DNA of 64,000 nucleotides, from the NCBI RefSeq assembly GCF_002356315.1, contig NZ_AP018164.1, positions 496,001 through 560,000 on the forward strand, read 5' to 3'. This document shows, piece after piece, positions 1 through 8,783 of this stretch; positions within the stretch are counted from its first letter, which is position 1, and every line of letters starts with the position of its first letter. The notes below the pieces were generated by a model that was not told the origin of the DNA, did no database searches, and saw only the letters and a program-made list of their open reading frames with translations. The position numbers and the translations under genes were made by a program. The stretch comes from Mycobacterium shigaense (GTDB lineage: Bacteria > Actinomycetota > Actinomycetes > Mycobacteriales > Mycobacteriaceae).

Positions 1-293
1 TCTTGTTGGTCGGATTCATGGTGGCGACGGCGATATTCGGGTACCTGCGCCGTCAGGTGCTGCTGTTTGCCGCGTTCACCGCCGGGGTGCTGATGATCTG
101 CGACGCGTGGTTCGACCTGATGACCGCCGGACCCAACGACATCTGGCTGTCGGTGGTCACGGCTCTGGGGATCGAGGTACCGTTGGCGGTCCTCCTGATT
201 ACTGGTGCGCAGCGCATCATGCGACTCACCATGATGCGGTTGTGGATGCTCAATCCCGGGATGCGGCTTTGGCACCTGCCGCTGTTTCCTTGA
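1..293 (+). CDS. C-terminal part of an integral membrane protein, cut by the window start
   Basis: The reading frame is open from the left edge, so the true start lies outside the window; a TTG at 3 is only an internal codon that could serve as a start. The visible 96 residues hold two or three hydrophobic segments (about residues 5-20, 20-40 and 45-68) and a short polar tail. I do not recognise the family. Its last 44 bases overlap the 3' end of the convergent TetR gene. A membrane protein fits the distribution of hydrophobic residues, but no function can be given from this fragment. Confidence 0.6.
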   Translation, partial: LLVGFMVATAIFGYLRRQVLLFAAFTAGVLMICDAWFDLMTAGPNDIWLSVVTALGIEVPLAVLLITGAQRIMRLTMMRLWMLNPGMRLWHLPLFP

Positions 294-909
294 GGCCGTA
301 CAGGTTTGGGTGAGCGATCTCATCGAGCAGCAGCGCCAGCTGATCGATGAGCTGGTCGGGCTCGAGCCGGACGTCGCCGGACAACCACGCGCTGATCATC
401 TGCCCGACGCCGCCGACGGCGAAGTACGCGCCCCCCTTCATGCGCTCGTTCGCCGGCATCCGCGCCGCCGCGCCGGCGTGTTGCCCCAGCAGCATGGCGA
501 ACAGCGCGGTGGATTCGGCGCGCTTGCGCATGATCACGGCGTCGGCCAGCTGCGTGCTGAACAGCAAGCGGCCGATCCGGGAGTCCGACGCGACGGTCCG
601 CACGATGTTGGCCATACCGGCACGAGCCTGTTCGGGCACCGGCGCCGCGGCGACGGCGGCCTGAGTCGTGGCAGCCAGGTCGGCCACCACCCAATCGAAG
701 ACGGCGCCGACGAATTCGTCCTTGTCGCCGAAGCCTTCGTAGAAGTAGCGCGGGGTCAGCCCGGCACGGCCGCACACGGCCCGAACCGTCACCGCGGGCC
801 CGGTCCCCAGCAGGTCCAGACCGGCGTCCAGCAGCCGGGCGCGGCGTTCGGCCACCCGCTCGCGCGCGTCGACGCCGCGGTAGGGGCGGTCGCTCGCGGT
901 GTCGGCCAT
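250..909 (-). CDS. TetR/AcrR-family transcriptional regulator
   Basis: A 219-residue protein with a TetR N-terminal domain. A helix-turn-helix occupies about residues 24-66, with the recognition-helix region TPRYFYEGFGDKDE, which is the family's usual (Y)FYxxFxxKxE pattern. The C-terminal helical domain should bind an unknown ligand. It probably corresponds to M. tuberculosis Rv0275c by position and type. It is divergent from the MpaB-type gene at 1000, and a short inverted repeat (AACG-TT-CGTT, 953-962) in the 90-base gap could be its operator. The ATG at 909 is the only well-placed start. The target genes are inferred, not shown. Confidence 0.85.
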   Translation of the reverse strand: MADTASDRPYRGVDARERVAERRARLLDAGLDLLGTGPAVTVRAVCGRAGLTPRYFYEGFGDKDEFVGAVFDWVVADLAATTQAAVAAAPVPEQARAGMANIVRTVASDSRIGRLLFSTQLADAVIMRKRAESTALFAMLLGQHAGAAARMPANERMKGGAYFAVGGVGQMISAWLSGDVRLEPDQLIDQLALLLDEIAHPNLYGLKETAAGAKAASRD

Positions 910-952
910 CGCACCATCTTGACACCGAAGCGGCGCCCCGGCAATATCAGGA

Positions 953-962
953 AACGTTCGTT
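953..962. promoter_or_regulatory. Possible TetR operator half-site pair
   Basis: AACG-TT-CGTT is a small inverted repeat in the divergent gap between the TetR gene and the DUF2236 gene. It is short enough to occur by chance, so this is only a candidate operator. Confidence 0.25.
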
Positions 963-999
963 ATCACATTAGGCGGCGAGGGCCCCGGGAGGTCGTGCA

Positions 1000-1908
1000 A
1001 TGGCAATTCGACAGACGCTGCACCCGCCCGTCCCGCATGTCGAACGCCCGATTGCCGACCCGCCCCGGTCGCACCCGGCCAGGCGTCCGCGGCGGGTGGC
1101 CGAGGACTACGCGCTGATGGGGGTGGCGCTGCTGGCGGGTTCGGCCAACGTGATCATGGAGCTGTCGCATCCGAGCGTGGGCCACGGCGTGGCGGAGAGC
1201 CGCGTCGAGAGCGGCCGGATCGACCGCCATCCAATCAAGCGGGCGCGCACCACGTTTACCTACATTGCGGTGGCCAACGCCGGGACCCCCGAGCAGAAGG
1301 CCGCCTACCGCCGCGCGGTCAACCGGTCGCACGCGGAGGTCTATTCGAGGCCCGGCGATCCGGTGCAGTACAACGCCTTCGATCCGGACTTGCAGTTGTG
1401 GGTGGCGGCGTGCATCTACAAAGGCGGGGTCGACATCTACCGCACCTTCGTCGGCGAAATGGCCGACGAGGACGCCGACCGGCTCTATCGCGAGGCCATG
1501 ACACTGGCCACCACGCTGCAGGTGCCGCCCGAGATGTGGCCGGCGGATCGGACCGCCTTCGACAAGTACTGGCAGAAGTCGCTAGACCGGGTGCACATCG
1601 ACGACACCGTGCGCGAATTCCTGTATCCGATCGCCGTCTCCCGAGTGCGGGGGGTTCGCCTGCCTCGCCGGGTGCGGGAACCGCTGGAGAACTTCAACCT
1701 GCTGATCACCACCGGCTTTCTGCCGCAACGCTTTCGTGACGAGATGAGGTTGCCCTGGGATGCGGCCAAACAGCGGCGCTTCGATCGGTTGATGGCGGTG
1801 GTGGGTGCAGTGAACTGCAGGCTGCCGAAGGTCGTCCGGCAGTTCCCGTTCAACCTGATGCTCTGGGACCTGGACCGGCGGATCCGGACGGGCAGGCCGC
1901 TGGTGTAG
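1000..1908 (+). CDS. Oxygenase MpaB family protein (DUF2236)
   Basis: A 302-residue protein of the DUF2236/MpaB family, which includes latex-clearing and MpaB-type haem oxygenases. Family landmarks seen are a central FDPDLQLWVAACIY stretch around residues 127-140 and a C-terminal conserved region with arginine and tryptophan residues. It matches the position and size of Rv0276. There is no signal peptide. The ATG at 1000 follows GGGAGGTCGTGCA, which can act as a ribosome binding site. The substrate is unknown. It is divergent from the TetR gene, which makes co-regulation plausible. Confidence 0.85.
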   Translation: MAIRQTLHPPVPHVERPIADPPRSHPARRPRRVAEDYALMGVALLAGSANVIMELSHPSVGHGVAESRVESGRIDRHPIKRARTTFTYIAVANAGTPEQKAAYRRAVNRSHAEVYSRPGDPVQYNAFDPDLQLWVAACIYKGGVDIYRTFVGEMADEDADRLYREAMTLATTLQVPPEMWPADRTAFDKYWQKSLDRVHIDDTVREFLYPIAVSRVRGVRLPRRVREPLENFNLLITTGFLPQRFRDEMRLPWDAAKQRRFDRLMAVVGAVNCRLPKVVRQFPFNLMLWDLDRRIRTGRPLV

Positions 1909-1935
1909 GGAGGCGGGGCCACCGGCTCCGGTTGA

Positions 1936-1956
1936 TAATGACAATCATATTCATTA
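1936..1956. promoter_or_regulatory. Zur box upstream of the first PPE gene
   Basis: The site reads taatgacaat-c-atattcatta, an interrupted 10-1-10 palindrome in which 8 of 10 arm positions pair. It closely resembles the mycobacterial zinc-uptake-regulator site (TGAAAATGATTTTCATTA type). It ends 45 bases before the PPE start at 2002. The M. tuberculosis counterpart PPE3 (Rv0280) is a known Zur target, so repression under zinc sufficiency is expected. Confidence 0.8.
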
Positions 1957-2001
1957 AGCTCTCTTCGGTCAGGTTCGACCCCAGCCCGAGGAGTTCGTCG
2001 T

Positions 2002-3636
2002 ATGACCGCGCCGATTTGGATGGCCGCGCCGCCGGAGGTGCATTCGGCGCTGCTGAGCAGCGGACCGGGGCCGGGCCCGTTGGTGGCGGCCGCGGGCGCT
2101 TGGAGCGGCCTCAGTGCCGAATATGCCGCGGTGGCAACCGAACTCGGCGCGCTGCTGGCCGAGGTGCAGGGCGGGGTGTGGGAGGGTCCGAGCGCGGCGT
2201 CGTACGCCGCCGCGCACGCGCCGTATCTGGCGTGGTTGACCAAGGCGAGCGCCGACGCCGCCGCGACCGCCGCCCAGCACGAGACGGCGGCCGCTGCCTA
2301 CACCGCGGCGCTGGCGGCCATGCCGACCCTGCCGGAGCTGGCCACCAACCACGTGGTCCATGGCGCGCTGCTGGCCACCAATTTCTTTGGTATCAACACG
2401 ATTCCGATTGCGGTCAATGAAGCCGACTATGCGCGGATGTGGGTCCAGGCCGCCACCACCATGGGCACCTATCAGGCGGTGTCCACCGCGGCGCTGGCCT
2501 CGACGCCGCGGGCCGATCCGGCGCCGCAGATCCTGAAATCCGACGCGCAAGCCCAGTCCTCGTCGGGTTTCAATTTCTGGCAGTGGTTGCAGAACTTTCT
2601 GTCCGGCATCTCGAACCAGACCGTCGACCACGACCCGACGGTCAACAACTGGCTCGACCAACTGATCGCCTCGATGCTGCGCAATTTCGGTTACGTGTGG
2701 GACCCGGCTCAAGGCACACTGAATGGCCTTGACTACGACGCCTATACGAACGCGGGCACCCTGAGCTTTTGGGTCGCGCGGGCCCTGGAGTTGTTCGAGG
2801 ATTTCCAGCAGTTCTTCGTGTACCTGCAACAGAATCCGATCTTGGCGATTCAGTATCTGATCAGCCTCGCATTGTTCGACTGGCCGACGCACATCGCCGA
2901 AATCTTCTTGTCCCAGCCGGAGTTGTTGGCGCCCGCACTGATCGTGGTGGCCGCGCCCCTCGCGCCGCTGGGTGCGTTGGCGGGGCTGGCCGGGTTGGCC
3001 GCGGTTCCGGCGCCGGCGGTGGTTCCGGCGCCGCCACCGATTGTGCCCGCACCGCCGTCGCTGTTACCGGCGCTCGGATCGACGCCCCTTGCCGCTCCGG
3101 CCGGGGTCCCCGCTTCGGCGCCGGCGCCCGCTGCGACCGCCACCACCGGCACGGTTGCCGGGTCCACACTCCCGCCTGCACCGCCGGCGCCGGGCGCACC
3201 CGCATTCTTCCCGCCGTACGTCGTCGGACCGCCGGGCATGGGCGTCGGCTCCGGCGTGAGTGTGGCTGCCGGCGCCGGCGCGAAAAGGAAGTCACCCGAA
3301 CCCGATACGACGGCAGCGGCGGCCGCGGGCGCGGTGCGGGAGACCGCCCGCGCCCGCCGCCGCCGGCGGGCGCGGCAGCGCGACCATGGCGACGAGTTCA
3401 TGGAGATGAACGTCGACGTCGACCCGGACTGGGGCGCCGATCCCGTCGTGTCCGCGTCGGATCGCGGTGCCGGCGATCTGGGGTTCGCCGGCACCGCCCG
3501 CGGACGGGCCGCGGGGGCCGCGGGCCTGACCACGCTGGCGCCCGGCGAGTTCGGCGGCGGCCCGCGGATGCCGATGCTGCCCGGCAGCTGGACCCCCGAC
3601 GGTGAGCCCTACCCGCGCGACGACAGCGCGCGGTAG
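2002..3636 (+). CDS. PPE3: PPE family protein, PPW subgroup (PPE3-like)
   Basis: A 544-residue PPE protein. The roughly 180-residue PPE domain starts [18 protein letters not shown] and carries the WEGPSA stretch and the [13 protein letters not shown] signature. A hydrophobic and low-complexity proline/alanine middle follows. The C-terminus holds an arginine cluster, an acidic [10 protein letters not shown] motif and the GFAGT / PMLPGSW pair that defines the PPW subgroup. PPE proteins are exported by type VII systems, often with a PE partner; no PE gene lies next to it. A Zur box sits just upstream, so it should be induced on zinc shortage together with ESX-3. Its C-terminal tail resembles that of PPE4 more than that of the nearer PPE at 4866. 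Confidence 0.93.
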   Translation: MTAPIWMAAPPEVHSALLSSGPGPGPLVAAAGAWSGLSAEYAAVATELGALLAEVQGGVWEGPSAASYAAAHAPYLAWLTKASADAAATAAQHETAAAAYTAALAAMPTLPELATNHVVHGALLATNFFGINTIPIAVNEADYARMWVQAATTMGTYQAVSTAALASTPRADPAPQILKSDAQAQSSSGFNFWQWLQNFLSGISNQTVDHDPTVNNWLDQLIASMLRNFGYVWDPAQGTLNGLDYDAYTNAGTLSFWVARALELFEDFQQFFVYLQQNPILAIQYLISLALFDWPTHIAEIFLSQPELLAPALIVVAAPLAPLGALAGLAGLAAVPAPAVVPAPPPIVPAPPSLLPALGSTPLAAPAGVPASAPAPAATATTGTVAGSTLPPAPPAPGAPAFFPPYVVGPPGMGVGSGVSVAAGAGAKRKSPEPDTTAAAAAGAVRETARARRRRRARQRDHGDEFMEMNVDVDPDWGADPVVSASDRGAGDLGFAGTARGRAAGAAGLTTLAPGEFGGGPRMPMLPGSWTPDGEPYPRDDSAR

Positions 3637-3795
3637 CCCGGCGAGCGCCGGTTCGATGGTCGACCTCCCAACCGTCAGCGTGAGCGTGGCGCTGCCAGCA
3701 TCGCAGGCCGACACGCGGTTTGCCACGTCCGTGTCCACCACTACTGTTGCGCCCCACAGGGAAAGGGTGTGGCCGACGCGGCGTAGTCTCGTGGA

Positions 3796-4701
3796 GTGCG
3801 TAGCGAAGGCGATACCTGGGACATCACCACGAGTGTCGGTTCGACGGCGTTGTTCGTCGCCACAGCGCGAGCGCTCGAGGCGCAGAAGCCCGACCCGCTG
3901 GCCGTCGACCCATACGCGGAGATCTTCTGCCGCGCCGTCGGCGGCGAGGCTGCCGACGTCCTCGACGGCAAGGCTCCCGATCACCAGCTGAAGACCGTGG
4001 ATTTCGGCCAGCATTTCGTCAACTTTCAGGGCGCGCGTACCAAGTATTTCGATGAGTACTTCCGCCGGGCCGCAGAGGCCGGTGTCCGGCAGGTGGTCAT
4101 CCTGGCCGCCGGGTTGGACTCGCGCGCCTACCGGCTGGACTGGCCCGCGGGCACGGCGATCTTCGAGCTGGACCAGCCACAGGTGCTGGATTTCAAGCGT
4201 GAGGTGCTGGCTGGCCAGGGCGCCACACCGCGGGCCGACCGCCGGGAGATCGCGGTCGATCTGCGTGACGATTGGCCACAAGCATTGCGGGACAGCGGTT
4301 TCGACCCCGACAAGCCGTCGGCCTGGATTGCCGAGGGTCTGTTGATCTACCTGCCGGCCACCGCCCAGGAGCAGCTGTTCACCGGTATCGACTCGCTGGC
4401 CGGGCCGGGCAGCCATGTCGCGGTCGAGGACGGCGCGCCGATGACCGCCGAGGCGTACGAGGCTGCGGTCGCCGAAGAACGCGCCGCCACCGCCGAAGGT
4501 GACGGACGGGTGTTTTTCCAGCTGATCTACAACGAGCAGCACGCACCGGCCACCGAATGGCTCGACCAGCACGGCTGGACCGCAGTCGGCACCCCGCTGA
4601 CCGATTATCTGCGGGAGGTCGGCCGGCCCGTGCCCGGTCCGGATACCGAGGCCGGCCCGATGGTCGGGCGCAACACGCTGGTCAGCGCCGTCCGGCCCTA
4701 A
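3796..4701 (+). CDS. S-adenosylmethionine-dependent methyltransferase, Rv0281/TIGR00027 family
   Basis: A 301-residue member of the large mycobacterial leucine-carboxyl-methyltransferase-like family. Landmarks are the N-terminal [14 protein letters not shown] stretch, the SAM-binding [14 protein letters not shown] motif at about residues 101-114, an acidic [11 protein letters not shown] strand after it, and [11 protein letters not shown] near residue 177. The start is GTG at 3796 ([10 protein letters not shown]), as is usual in this family. It sits between two PPE genes, as Rv0281 sits between PPE3 and the ESX-3 operon. The methyl acceptor is unknown. Confidence 0.92.
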   Translation: MRSEGDTWDITTSVGSTALFVATARALEAQKPDPLAVDPYAEIFCRAVGGEAADVLDGKAPDHQLKTVDFGQHFVNFQGARTKYFDEYFRRAAEAGVRQVVILAAGLDSRAYRLDWPAGTAIFELDQPQVLDFKREVLAGQGATPRADRREIAVDLRDDWPQALRDSGFDPDKPSAWIAEGLLIYLPATAQEQLFTGIDSLAGPGSHVAVEDGAPMTAEAYEAAVAEERAATAEGDGRVFFQLIYNEQHAPATEWLDQHGWTAVGTPLTDYLREVGRPVPGPDTEAGPMVGRNTLVSAVRP

Positions 4702-4772
4702 TCCATTCGCACGCGGCCGGGCGCCGATTGGCGCCCGGTTTGGATGTCTTTGTGATGAGTCGCTTCGGCGCG

Positions 4773-4800
4773 GGAACTTTTGTGCGCCGCCGACCGACTA
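4773..4800 (+). promoter_or_regulatory. ECF-sigma-like promoter of the second PPE gene
   Basis: GGAAC (4773-4777) and CGACTA (4795-4800) are separated by exactly 17 bases, 65 bases upstream of the PPE start at 4866. The identical pair with the same spacing recurs at 6397-6424 before a decayed PPE start. GGAAC is the usual -35 core for several mycobacterial extracytoplasmic-function sigma factors. Which sigma factor acts is not shown. Confidence 0.5.
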
Positions 4801-4865
4801 CTGACGAGCTGATATTTGTGCCGCCTCCGGCTCAGGTGGCTGTGCTCAGCCCGTGAGGAGTCCTT

Positions 4866-6356
4866 ATGACCGCGCCGGTGTGGATGGCGCTGCCCCCGGA
4901 GGGGCATTCCACCCTGCTGAGCAGCGGCCCGGGGCCGGGCGCCCTGCTGGCCTCGGCGGCGTCCTGGAGTTCGCTGAGTGCCACCTACGCGTCGGTCGCC
5001 GACGAGCTCGGCGCGACCCTGGCCGCGGTGCAGGGCGGTGCGTGGGAGGGGCCCAGCGCCGCGCAGTACGTCGCCGCCCATCAGCCCTACCTGGCGTGGC
5101 TGGTGCAGGCCAGCGCCGACAGCGCGGCGCAGGCTGCCGAGCAGGAAACCGCGGCCGCCGCCTATACCGCGGCGCTGGCGGCGATGCCGACCCTGCCCGA
5201 GTTGGCTGCCAACCACATTGTTCATGGGGCGTTGGTGGCCACCAACTTCTTTGGCATCAACACGATTCCGATCGCGGTCAACGAGGCCGACTACGTCCGG
5301 ATGTGGGTCCAGGCCGCCACCACCATGACCACCTACCAGGCGGTGTCGACCACCGCGCTGGCCGCCGCCCCGCAGACGACCGCCGCCCCGCAAATCATGA
5401 CGGCCGACAGCGGCGGCAACGGCGACAGCGGCGACAGCGGACTTCTCGACATCGTCGACAACGACGGCGGCAATCCGTACGACCTGTGCTGGTGGATCAA
5501 CCGCTTCCTGGAAATCCCGCAGACCCTGTTTCGCGATCTGCAACTGATCGCCGAGGGTGACCCCGAAGGCTTCCTGCAACTGGAGACCGACATCTTCGCG
5601 CTGATCGGTGACGAGGTCGGCCACGTGGGCGAGGTTATCCAGGCTTTCCTGCCCCAGATCGTGGCGCTGGCGGTGGCGGCACCGGCCGTCCTCGCCAGTG
5701 GCGTCGCGGGTCTGGCCGGGCTGGCCGGTATTCAGCCCGCACCGGCCCCGGCCGTCGCCGTGCCGTTGCCGCCGCAGGCACCGAGCATGCCGACGGTGGC
5801 CGCCGGCGCTCCCGCCCTCGGCGCCGCGGGCGCGGCCCCGACGCCCTCGTCGTCTCCGGCCTCCGCGCCGGCTGCCGCCGCCACGGCGGCCCCGGCGCCG
5901 ACGGCCCCGCCGTCACCTCCCGCCGTCGCGGGAGCCGCCTTCCCCTATCTGGTGAGCCCCCCCACCATCGGGAACGGGCTGGGTGCGGGTGCCGGTGCCC
6001 AGCGCAAGGCGCCCGAGCCGGATGCCGTGGCCGCCGCGGCGGCGGCAGCGGCGTCCGCACGGGAGGCGCAACGAGCGCGCCGGCGGCGAAGGGCCGCGAT
6101 GAATGCCGACCAGCGCGGCTATCGCTACGAATTTCTCGACGCCGACCAGACCGTGGACGCCGACCCGGGCGAACAGGTGGTCGGCGCGACGCGGCCGTCC
6201 GATCGCGGGGCGGGGCCGCTGGGCTTTGCCGGGACGGTCCGCCAGAACGCCGCCGAGGCGACGGGATTGGCCACGCTGATCGGCGACGACTTCGGCGGCG
6301 ACCCGAAGCTCCCGATGATGCCGGGTACCTGGCAGTCCGACGACCACGACCGGTGA
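4866..6356 (+). CDS. PPE family protein, PPW subgroup
   Basis: A 496-residue PPE protein starting [18 protein letters not shown], with a ribosome binding site GTGAGGAG ten bases before the ATG. The PPE domain (about residues 1-180) has WEGPSA and [13 protein letters not shown]. The middle is proline/alanine-rich and includes a hydrophobic stretch near residues 258-285. The C-terminus has the arginine cluster and the PPW pair GFAGT / PMMPGTW. Unlike the PPE genes at 2002 and 14684, it lacks the acidic [10 protein letters not shown] block. It has no Zur box but an ECF-like promoter instead. M. tuberculosis has only one PPE gene in this interval as far as I recall, so this looks like a local duplicate. 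Confidence 0.92.
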   Translation: MTAPVWMALPPEGHSTLLSSGPGPGALLASAASWSSLSATYASVADELGATLAAVQGGAWEGPSAAQYVAAHQPYLAWLVQASADSAAQAAEQETAAAAYTAALAAMPTLPELAANHIVHGALVATNFFGINTIPIAVNEADYVRMWVQAATTMTTYQAVSTTALAAAPQTTAAPQIMTADSGGNGDSGDSGLLDIVDNDGGNPYDLCWWINRFLEIPQTLFRDLQLIAEGDPEGFLQLETDIFALIGDEVGHVGEVIQAFLPQIVALAVAAPAVLASGVAGLAGLAGIQPAPAPAVAVPLPPQAPSMPTVAAGAPALGAAGAAPTPSSSPASAPAAAATAAPAPTAPPSPPAVAGAAFPYLVSPPTIGNGLGAGAGAQRKAPEPDAVAAAAAAAASAREAQRARRRRRAAMNADQRGYRYEFLDADQTVDADPGEQVVGATRPSDRGAGPLGFAGTVRQNAAEATGLATLIGDDFGGDPKLPMMPGTWQSDDHDR

Positions 6357-6396
6357 GGGCGACCGAGTTCGTCGCCAGACTCGTGGCCCCACAGCG

Positions 6397-6424
6397 GGAA
6401 CTTTTCCGGGCCGCCAGCCGACTA
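6397..6424 (+). promoter_or_regulatory. Duplicate ECF-sigma-like promoter before the PPE relic
   Basis: GGAAC (6397-6401), 17 bases, then CGACTA (6419-6424). The same elements, spacing and flanking GCGGGAACTTTT occur at 4773-4800. The copy may still fire and would then read into the ESX-3 leader. Confidence 0.45.
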
Positions 6425-6502
6425 GTTTTTGCCTGCTCGTCGCGCCGTCCCGGCCCGGGCGGTTGCCCGAGTGCATCCCTGATCGGTGAGGAGTCGCGTG
6501 CT

Positions 6503-6575
6503 ATGACTGCGCCGGTCCGGATGGCATTGTCGGCCGAGACGCGGCAGTCGGTCCTTTGCTGGAGCCGTCCGCAGA
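6503..6575 (+). pseudogene. Remnant of a third PPE gene (5' end only)
   Basis: After GTGAGGAGTC and an ATG at 6503 the translation begins MTAPVRMALSAETRQSVL. This aligns codon by codon with [18 protein letters not shown] of the PPE gene at 4866 for about 17 codons and then loses similarity. The upstream sequence is also shared: GCGGGAACTTTT, the ECF-like promoter, and GTGAGGAGTC. The frame stays open to 6913 but has no PPE character, and the Zur box lies inside it, so it is not a working gene. The best reading is a duplicated PPE reduced to its 5' end. The right boundary is approximate. Confidence 0.7.
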
Positions 6576-6680
6576 GACACCGTCGAGTGGCCATATCGGG
6601 GCCCGCCGGACGGGGGTGGCGCCCGGCGGGGATCGCCGCCTCGCACAACGCGGTCGTGCCCCCGATCCGCCCCGGATTGC

Positions 6681-6701
6681 TAATGAAAATCATTTTCAGT
6701 A
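6681..6701. promoter_or_regulatory. Zur box of the ESX-3 operon
   Basis: The site reads taatgaaaat-c-attttcagta, a 10-1-10 palindrome with 9 of 10 arm positions pairing. This is a strong mycobacterial Zur site, matching known zinc repression of the Rv0282-Rv0292 operon. It lies 228 bases before the eccA3 GTG. Confidence 0.88.
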
Positions 6702-6860
6702 AGGTTCCCTGCATGGCTGCCGCGGAAGGCGCCCCGCCCCGCCTTATGCGGCTTTACCCGAAGGCCAAGATGGGGCGAGTGATCACGGATGGGGCCAGTG
6801 TGAGCGGAACCGGAGCGGGGTGCGGGGGCATGAGTCGAGGGCTGCCGAGCACCTCGACAG

Positions 6861-6879
6861 TTAGCTTATGCAATGCTAA
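6861..6879. promoter_or_regulatory. IdeR (iron) box of the ESX-3 operon
   Basis: TTAGCTTATGCAATGCTAA matches the IdeR consensus TTAGGTTAGGCTAACCTAA at 14 of 19 positions, with perfect outer arms TTAGC/GCTAA. It ends 50 bases before the eccA3 start, where IdeR binding would block transcription when iron is plentiful. Iron control of ESX-3 by IdeR is established in M. tuberculosis. Confidence 0.8.
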
Positions 6880-6929
6880 CTTCAGGCGAATTGGGTTAGG
6901 GGAGACTACCTAGATGGAAAGAGTGAGCC

Positions 6930-8783
6930 GTGGAACGCGGTGAGACCGGCATGCTCGCAGCTCAGCCGGCCAATTCGGGCCTGAACGGCAAGGTCGACGG
7001 CGACGTCGTCAGCCGATTCGCCACCTGTTGCCGGGCGCTTGGCATCGCCGTCTACGAGCGCAAGCGACCCGCCGATCTGGCGGCCGCGCGCTCCGGTTTC
7101 ACCGAACTCGCCCGCATCGCCTACGACCAGTGCGACGCATGGACGGGTCTGGCCGCGGCCGGTGATCCGTCGCTGCGCACACTCGAGGCGATTTCGCGCA
7201 CCGCGGCGACGGCCGGCAGGCTGCAGCGGCAGGTCGAACTCGCGCCCGGCGCCCTCGGCTTCCGCTACGACACCGGGTTGTACCTACAGTTCCGCGCCAG
7301 CACCACCGACGAATTCCACCTCGCCTACGCCGCGGGCCTAGCAACCGCCGGACGGTTTGCCGAGGCCGACCAGATCGTCACCGGCCTGACCGGGCGCCGC
7401 CCCAATTGGCGCGAGGCCCGCTGGGTCTCCGTCGTCGTCAACTACCGCGCCGAGCGGTGGTCGGATGTCGTCAAGCTGCTGACCCCCATCGTCAACGACC
7501 CCGAACTCGACGAGTCGTTCTCGCACGCGGCCAAGATCGCCCTGGGTACCTCGCTCGCCCGGCTGGGCATGTTCGCCCCGGCGCTGTCCTACCTCGAAGA
7601 GCCCGACGGCCCCGTCGCCGTGGCCGCCCTCGATGGGACGCTGGCCAAGGCGCTCGTGTTGCGCTCGCACGTCGACGAGGAGTCGGCGAGCGAGGTGCTG
7701 CAGGACCTCTACGCGGCCCACCCGGAGAACGAGCAGGTCGAGCTGGCCCTGACCGACACCAGCTTCGGGATCGTGACCACCACCGCCGCCCGCGTCGAGG
7801 CGCGCACCGATCCGTGGGATCCCGCCACCGAGCCCAGCGCGGAGGACTTTGTCGACCCGTCCGCCCACGAGCGCAAGGGCGTGCTGCTGCACGAGGCCGA
7901 ACGCCAGCTGGACGAATTCATCGGCCTGGAAGAGGTCAAGAATCAGGTGGCGCGGCTCAAGAGCTCGGTGGCCATGGAGATCCTGCGCAAGCAACGCGGT
8001 CTCGCCGTGGCGCAGCGCGCTCACCACCTGGTCTTCGCCGGCCCGCCCGGGACCGGTAAGACCACCATCGCCCGTGTGGTCGCCAAAATCTATTGCGGGC
8101 TAGGCCTTTTGAAGCGGGAGAACATCCGGGAGGTGCACCGCGCCGATTTGATCGGCCAGCACATCGGGGAGACCGAGGCCAAGACGAACGCCATCATCGA
8201 CAGCGCGCTGGACGGGGTGTTGTTCCTCGACGAGGCGTATGCGCTGGTGGCCACCGGGGCCAAGAACGACTTCGGCCTGGTGGCCATCGACACGCTGCTG
8301 GCCCGCATGGAGAACGACCGCGACCGGCTGGTCGTCATCATCGCCGGCTACCGCGCCGATCTGGACAAGTTCCTCGACACCAACGAGGGCCTGCGGTCGC
8401 GGTTCACCCGCAACATCACCTTCCCGTCGTACAACGCGTCGGAGTTGGTGGAGATCGCGAACACGATGGCCCAACAGCGCGACAGCATCTTCGAGCAATC
8501 CGCGCTCGATCACATGGCGGCGCTGTTCGAGAAACTGGCCGCGACCAGCACGCCCGACTCCAACGGAGTCGAGCGCCGCAGCCTGGACATCGCGGGTAAC
8601 GGCCGGTTCGTCCGGAACATCGTCGAACGATCCGAGGAAGAACGGGAATTCCGGTTGGACCATTCAGAACAGGCGGGCACCGGCGAGTTCAGCGACGCCG
8701 AACTCATGACCATCACCGACCAGGACGTCAGTAATTCCGTGGAGCCGCTGCTGCGCGGTCTCGGGTTGTCGGTGCCGGCATGA
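6930..8783 (+). CDS. eccA3: EccA3, cytosolic AAA+ ATPase of ESX-3
   Basis: A 617-residue CbxX/CfqX-type AAA+ ATPase. An N-terminal helical TPR-like region (to about residue 300) is thought to contact substrates. The ATPase domain has Walker A GPPGTGKTT (371-379), Walker B LFLDEA (431-436) and an arginine-finger region RSRFTRNI. In type VII systems EccA acts in the cytosol on Esx, PE/PPE and EspG partners. The GTG start at 6930 is preceded by GGAAAGAG at a good distance; the ATG at 6951 is a second choice. It is the first gene of the operon behind the Zur and IdeR boxes, and its stop overlaps the eccB3 ATG by four bases. Confidence 0.96.
   Translation: MERGETGMLAAQPANSGLNGKVDGDVVSRFATCCRALGIAVYERKRPADLAAARSGFTELARIAYDQCDAWTGLAAAGDPSLRTLEAISRTAATAGRLQRQVELAPGALGFRYDTGLYLQFRASTTDEFHLAYAAGLATAGRFAEADQIVTGLTGRRPNWREARWVSVVVNYRAERWSDVVKLLTPIVNDPELDESFSHAAKIALGTSLARLGMFAPALSYLEEPDGPVAVAALDGTLAKALVLRSHVDEESASEVLQDLYAAHPENEQVELALTDTSFGIVTTTAARVEARTDPWDPATEPSAEDFVDPSAHERKGVLLHEAERQLDEFIGLEEVKNQVARLKSSVAMEILRKQRGLAVAQRAHHLVFAGPPGTGKTTIARVVAKIYCGLGLLKRENIREVHRADLIGQHIGETEAKTNAIIDSALDGVLFLDEAYALVATGAKNDFGLVAIDTLLARMENDRDRLVVIIAGYRADLDKFLDTNEGLRSRFTRNITFPSYNASELVEIANTMAQQRDSIFEQSALDHMAALFEKLAATSTPDSNGVERRSLDIAGNGRFVRNIVERSEEEREFRLDHSEQAGTGEFSDAELMTITDQDVSNSVEPLLRGLGLSVPA

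Noticed and set aside
3292..4572. A 426-residue minus-strand frame opposite the PPE and methyltransferase genes
   Set aside because: Antisense to two clear genes, with no recognisable domain.
6503..6913. Full open frame following the PPE-like start
   Set aside because: Only the first 17 codons resemble a PPE; the rest lacks coding character and overlaps both metal-regulator boxes.
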